15,545 nt of DNA. It comes from Actinomycetota bacterium. GTDB lineage: Bacteria; Actinomycetota; Geothermincolia; Fen-727; Anoxymicrobiaceae. The DNA lies in assembly GCA_003154635.1 (NCBI GenBank), contig PMDX01000335.1, positions 4,258 to 19,802 of the forward strand, read 5' to 3'. Position numbers and translations under genes: made by a program. The notes beneath the pieces were generated by a model, which had not been told where the DNA came from, made no database searches, and saw only the letters and a program-made list of their open reading frames with translations. Shown here piece by piece: positions 14,620 to 15,545 of this stretch. Within the stretch, counting starts at the first letter, position 1; each line of letters opens with the position of its first letter.

Positions 14620-15545
14620 ATGCGAAACAGGAATGTTCCAAAGATCGTGGTCGTGGCGCTGGCTGTCACAGCGTGTCTTGCGCTCGTCCTGACGCCGGCG
14701 AGGCTGTGGGCCCAGCCCGGTGGTGACCTGGCTTCCAAGAGCCAGCAGGCCGCTGAGGTGTCCCGCGAGATCAATTCTCTCGACCAGCAGCTTGAGGTCA
14801 CCACAGAATCTTTCAACCGCGCCCAGGTCGACCTCGACACGATCACCGGCAAGGTGGACCAGACCCAGAGGCACCTCGAACTGATCAAGCAATCTCTGAG
14901 GGACCGGCGCTCGCTGCTGGACGCGCGCGCCGTAGCGATGTACGAAAACGGACCGTCCTCCCTGCTCGAGGTGTTGCTCGACACTAAGGGTTTCACGGAC
15001 TTCCTGCAGCGCGCCGACTACGTCTACCGTGTGACTCAGAGCGACGCGGACCTCGTACGGAGTATCAAGGGCACAAGGGATTCCGTGGCGGCTGTCGAGC
15101 AGCAGTTGAGCGAACAGCAGCGCCAGCAGCGCGGCCTTTTCGAGCAGGTAGCGGCAAAGAAATCCGAGATAGAGGTGTCACTTGCCGACCGTCAGAACCT
15201 GCTCAACAGCATCAACCAGGAGATCCAGCAGCTGCTCGCACAGCAGCAGCAGTCGCAACTCGCAAGCGAGCAGGCCCTGAACCAGCAGGCACGAAACGCA
15301 TTTGCCAACGTCACGGGCGGCAAGCTCGGGAACGAAATCGCCAAAGCCGCCTTACAATTCCTGGGGGTGCCGTACCAGTGGGCCGCCTCCGGTCCTGACG
15401 CCTTCGACTGCTCGGGCCTCACGATGTACGTCTATAAGGAGTTCGGTATCGACCTGCCGCACAATGCGGCAATGCAGTACAACCTGGGCACCAAGATACC
15501 GCTCGACCGTGCGGGCCCCGGCGACCTCGTGTTCTTCGGCATGCC
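14620..15545 (+). CDS. Coiled-coil NlpC/P60 peptidoglycan endopeptidase, 3' end cut off
   Basis: A secreted peptidoglycan hydrolase of the NlpC/P60 cysteine peptidase family, which cleaves stem-peptide bonds during growth or separation. The first 308 residues are present. MRNRNVPKIVVVALAVTACL opens a signal peptide ending near ALWAQ-type residues at about 32. Residues about 36-235 form a long Gln/Glu/Arg-rich coiled coil (for example EQQLSEQQRQQRG), as in RipA/CwlO-like enzymes whose activity is controlled by FtsEX-type partners. The peptidase domain begins near 240: GVPYQWAASGPDAFDCSGL with catalytic C264, LPHNAAMQY and RAGPGDLVFF. The catalytic histidine lies beyond the window edge. GGAAG with a 6-base spacing precedes the ATG. 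The gene is divergent from LCP. Confidence 0.92.
   Translation, partial: MRNRNVPKIVVVALAVTACLALVLTPARLWAQPGGDLASKSQQAAEVSREINSLDQQLEVTTESFNRAQVDLDTITGKVDQTQRHLELIKQSLRDRRSLLDARAVAMYENGPSSLLEVLLDTKGFTDFLQRADYVYRVTQSDADLVRSIKGTRDSVAAVEQQLSEQQRQQRGLFEQVAAKKSEIEVSLADRQNLLNSINQEIQQLLAQQQQSQLASEQALNQQARNAFANVTGGKLGNEIAKAALQFLGVPYQWAASGPDAFDCSGLTMYVYKEFGIDLPHNAAMQYNLGTKIPLDRAGPGDLVFFGM

Noticed and set aside
1..15545. CRISPR array, tRNA or rRNA genes
   Set aside because: No regularly spaced short repeats with unique spacers were seen, and no tRNA or rRNA sequence was recognised.

Overview
The window is high-GC bacterial DNA. It is best explained as a chromosome segment of an anaerobic, probably deep-branching member of the Actinomycetota. 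That placement is inferred from three things: a secreted protein ending in four repeats of the YLAEGST...GF...VQNPN type, a LytR-CpsA-Psr protein with a LytR_C tail, and a coiled-coil NlpC/P60 hydrolase. No rRNA, tRNA or ribosomal protein gene is present to confirm it.

Layout. (1) 41-7824, all on the minus strand: a 294-residue membrane sensor with a HAMP domain but no output domain, a small lipoprotein gene broken by a frameshift, a 909-residue REC-PAS-GAF-PAS-PAS-histidine kinase, and a 1203-residue secreted repeat protein. Read in the direction of transcription this looks like sense, signal, then a surface product. (2) 8176-11366: three enzyme-like genes. A PurM/AIR-synthase-like protein lies on the plus strand. 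Converging on it from the minus strand is a translationally coupled pair: a protein resembling methanogenesis marker 11 (GVDDTD motif) and a radical SAM protein resembling the MSMEG_0568 family. A REP-like repeat cluster able to form a 26-bp perfect hairpin separates the two arms. (3) 11378-12691: genome debris around a small lipoprotein gene, comprising a decayed IS1380-type transposase and a deleted group II intron. (4) 12692-15545: cell-envelope genes. An LCP phosphotransferase, with one or two unlisted short frames upstream, runs on the minus strand; a partial NlpC/P60 peptidase runs off the right edge on the plus strand.

The most interesting part is region 2. Proteins resembling methanogenesis markers 2 and 11 sit beside a radical SAM enzyme of the type usually found in the nitrilase-linked (Nit1C) cluster. 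No methyl-coenzyme M reductase or nitrilase gene lies in the window. All three look intact by their motifs, and the set suggests a biosynthetic or modification pathway of unknown product. Family names here come from recognising motifs by eye; no database search was run.
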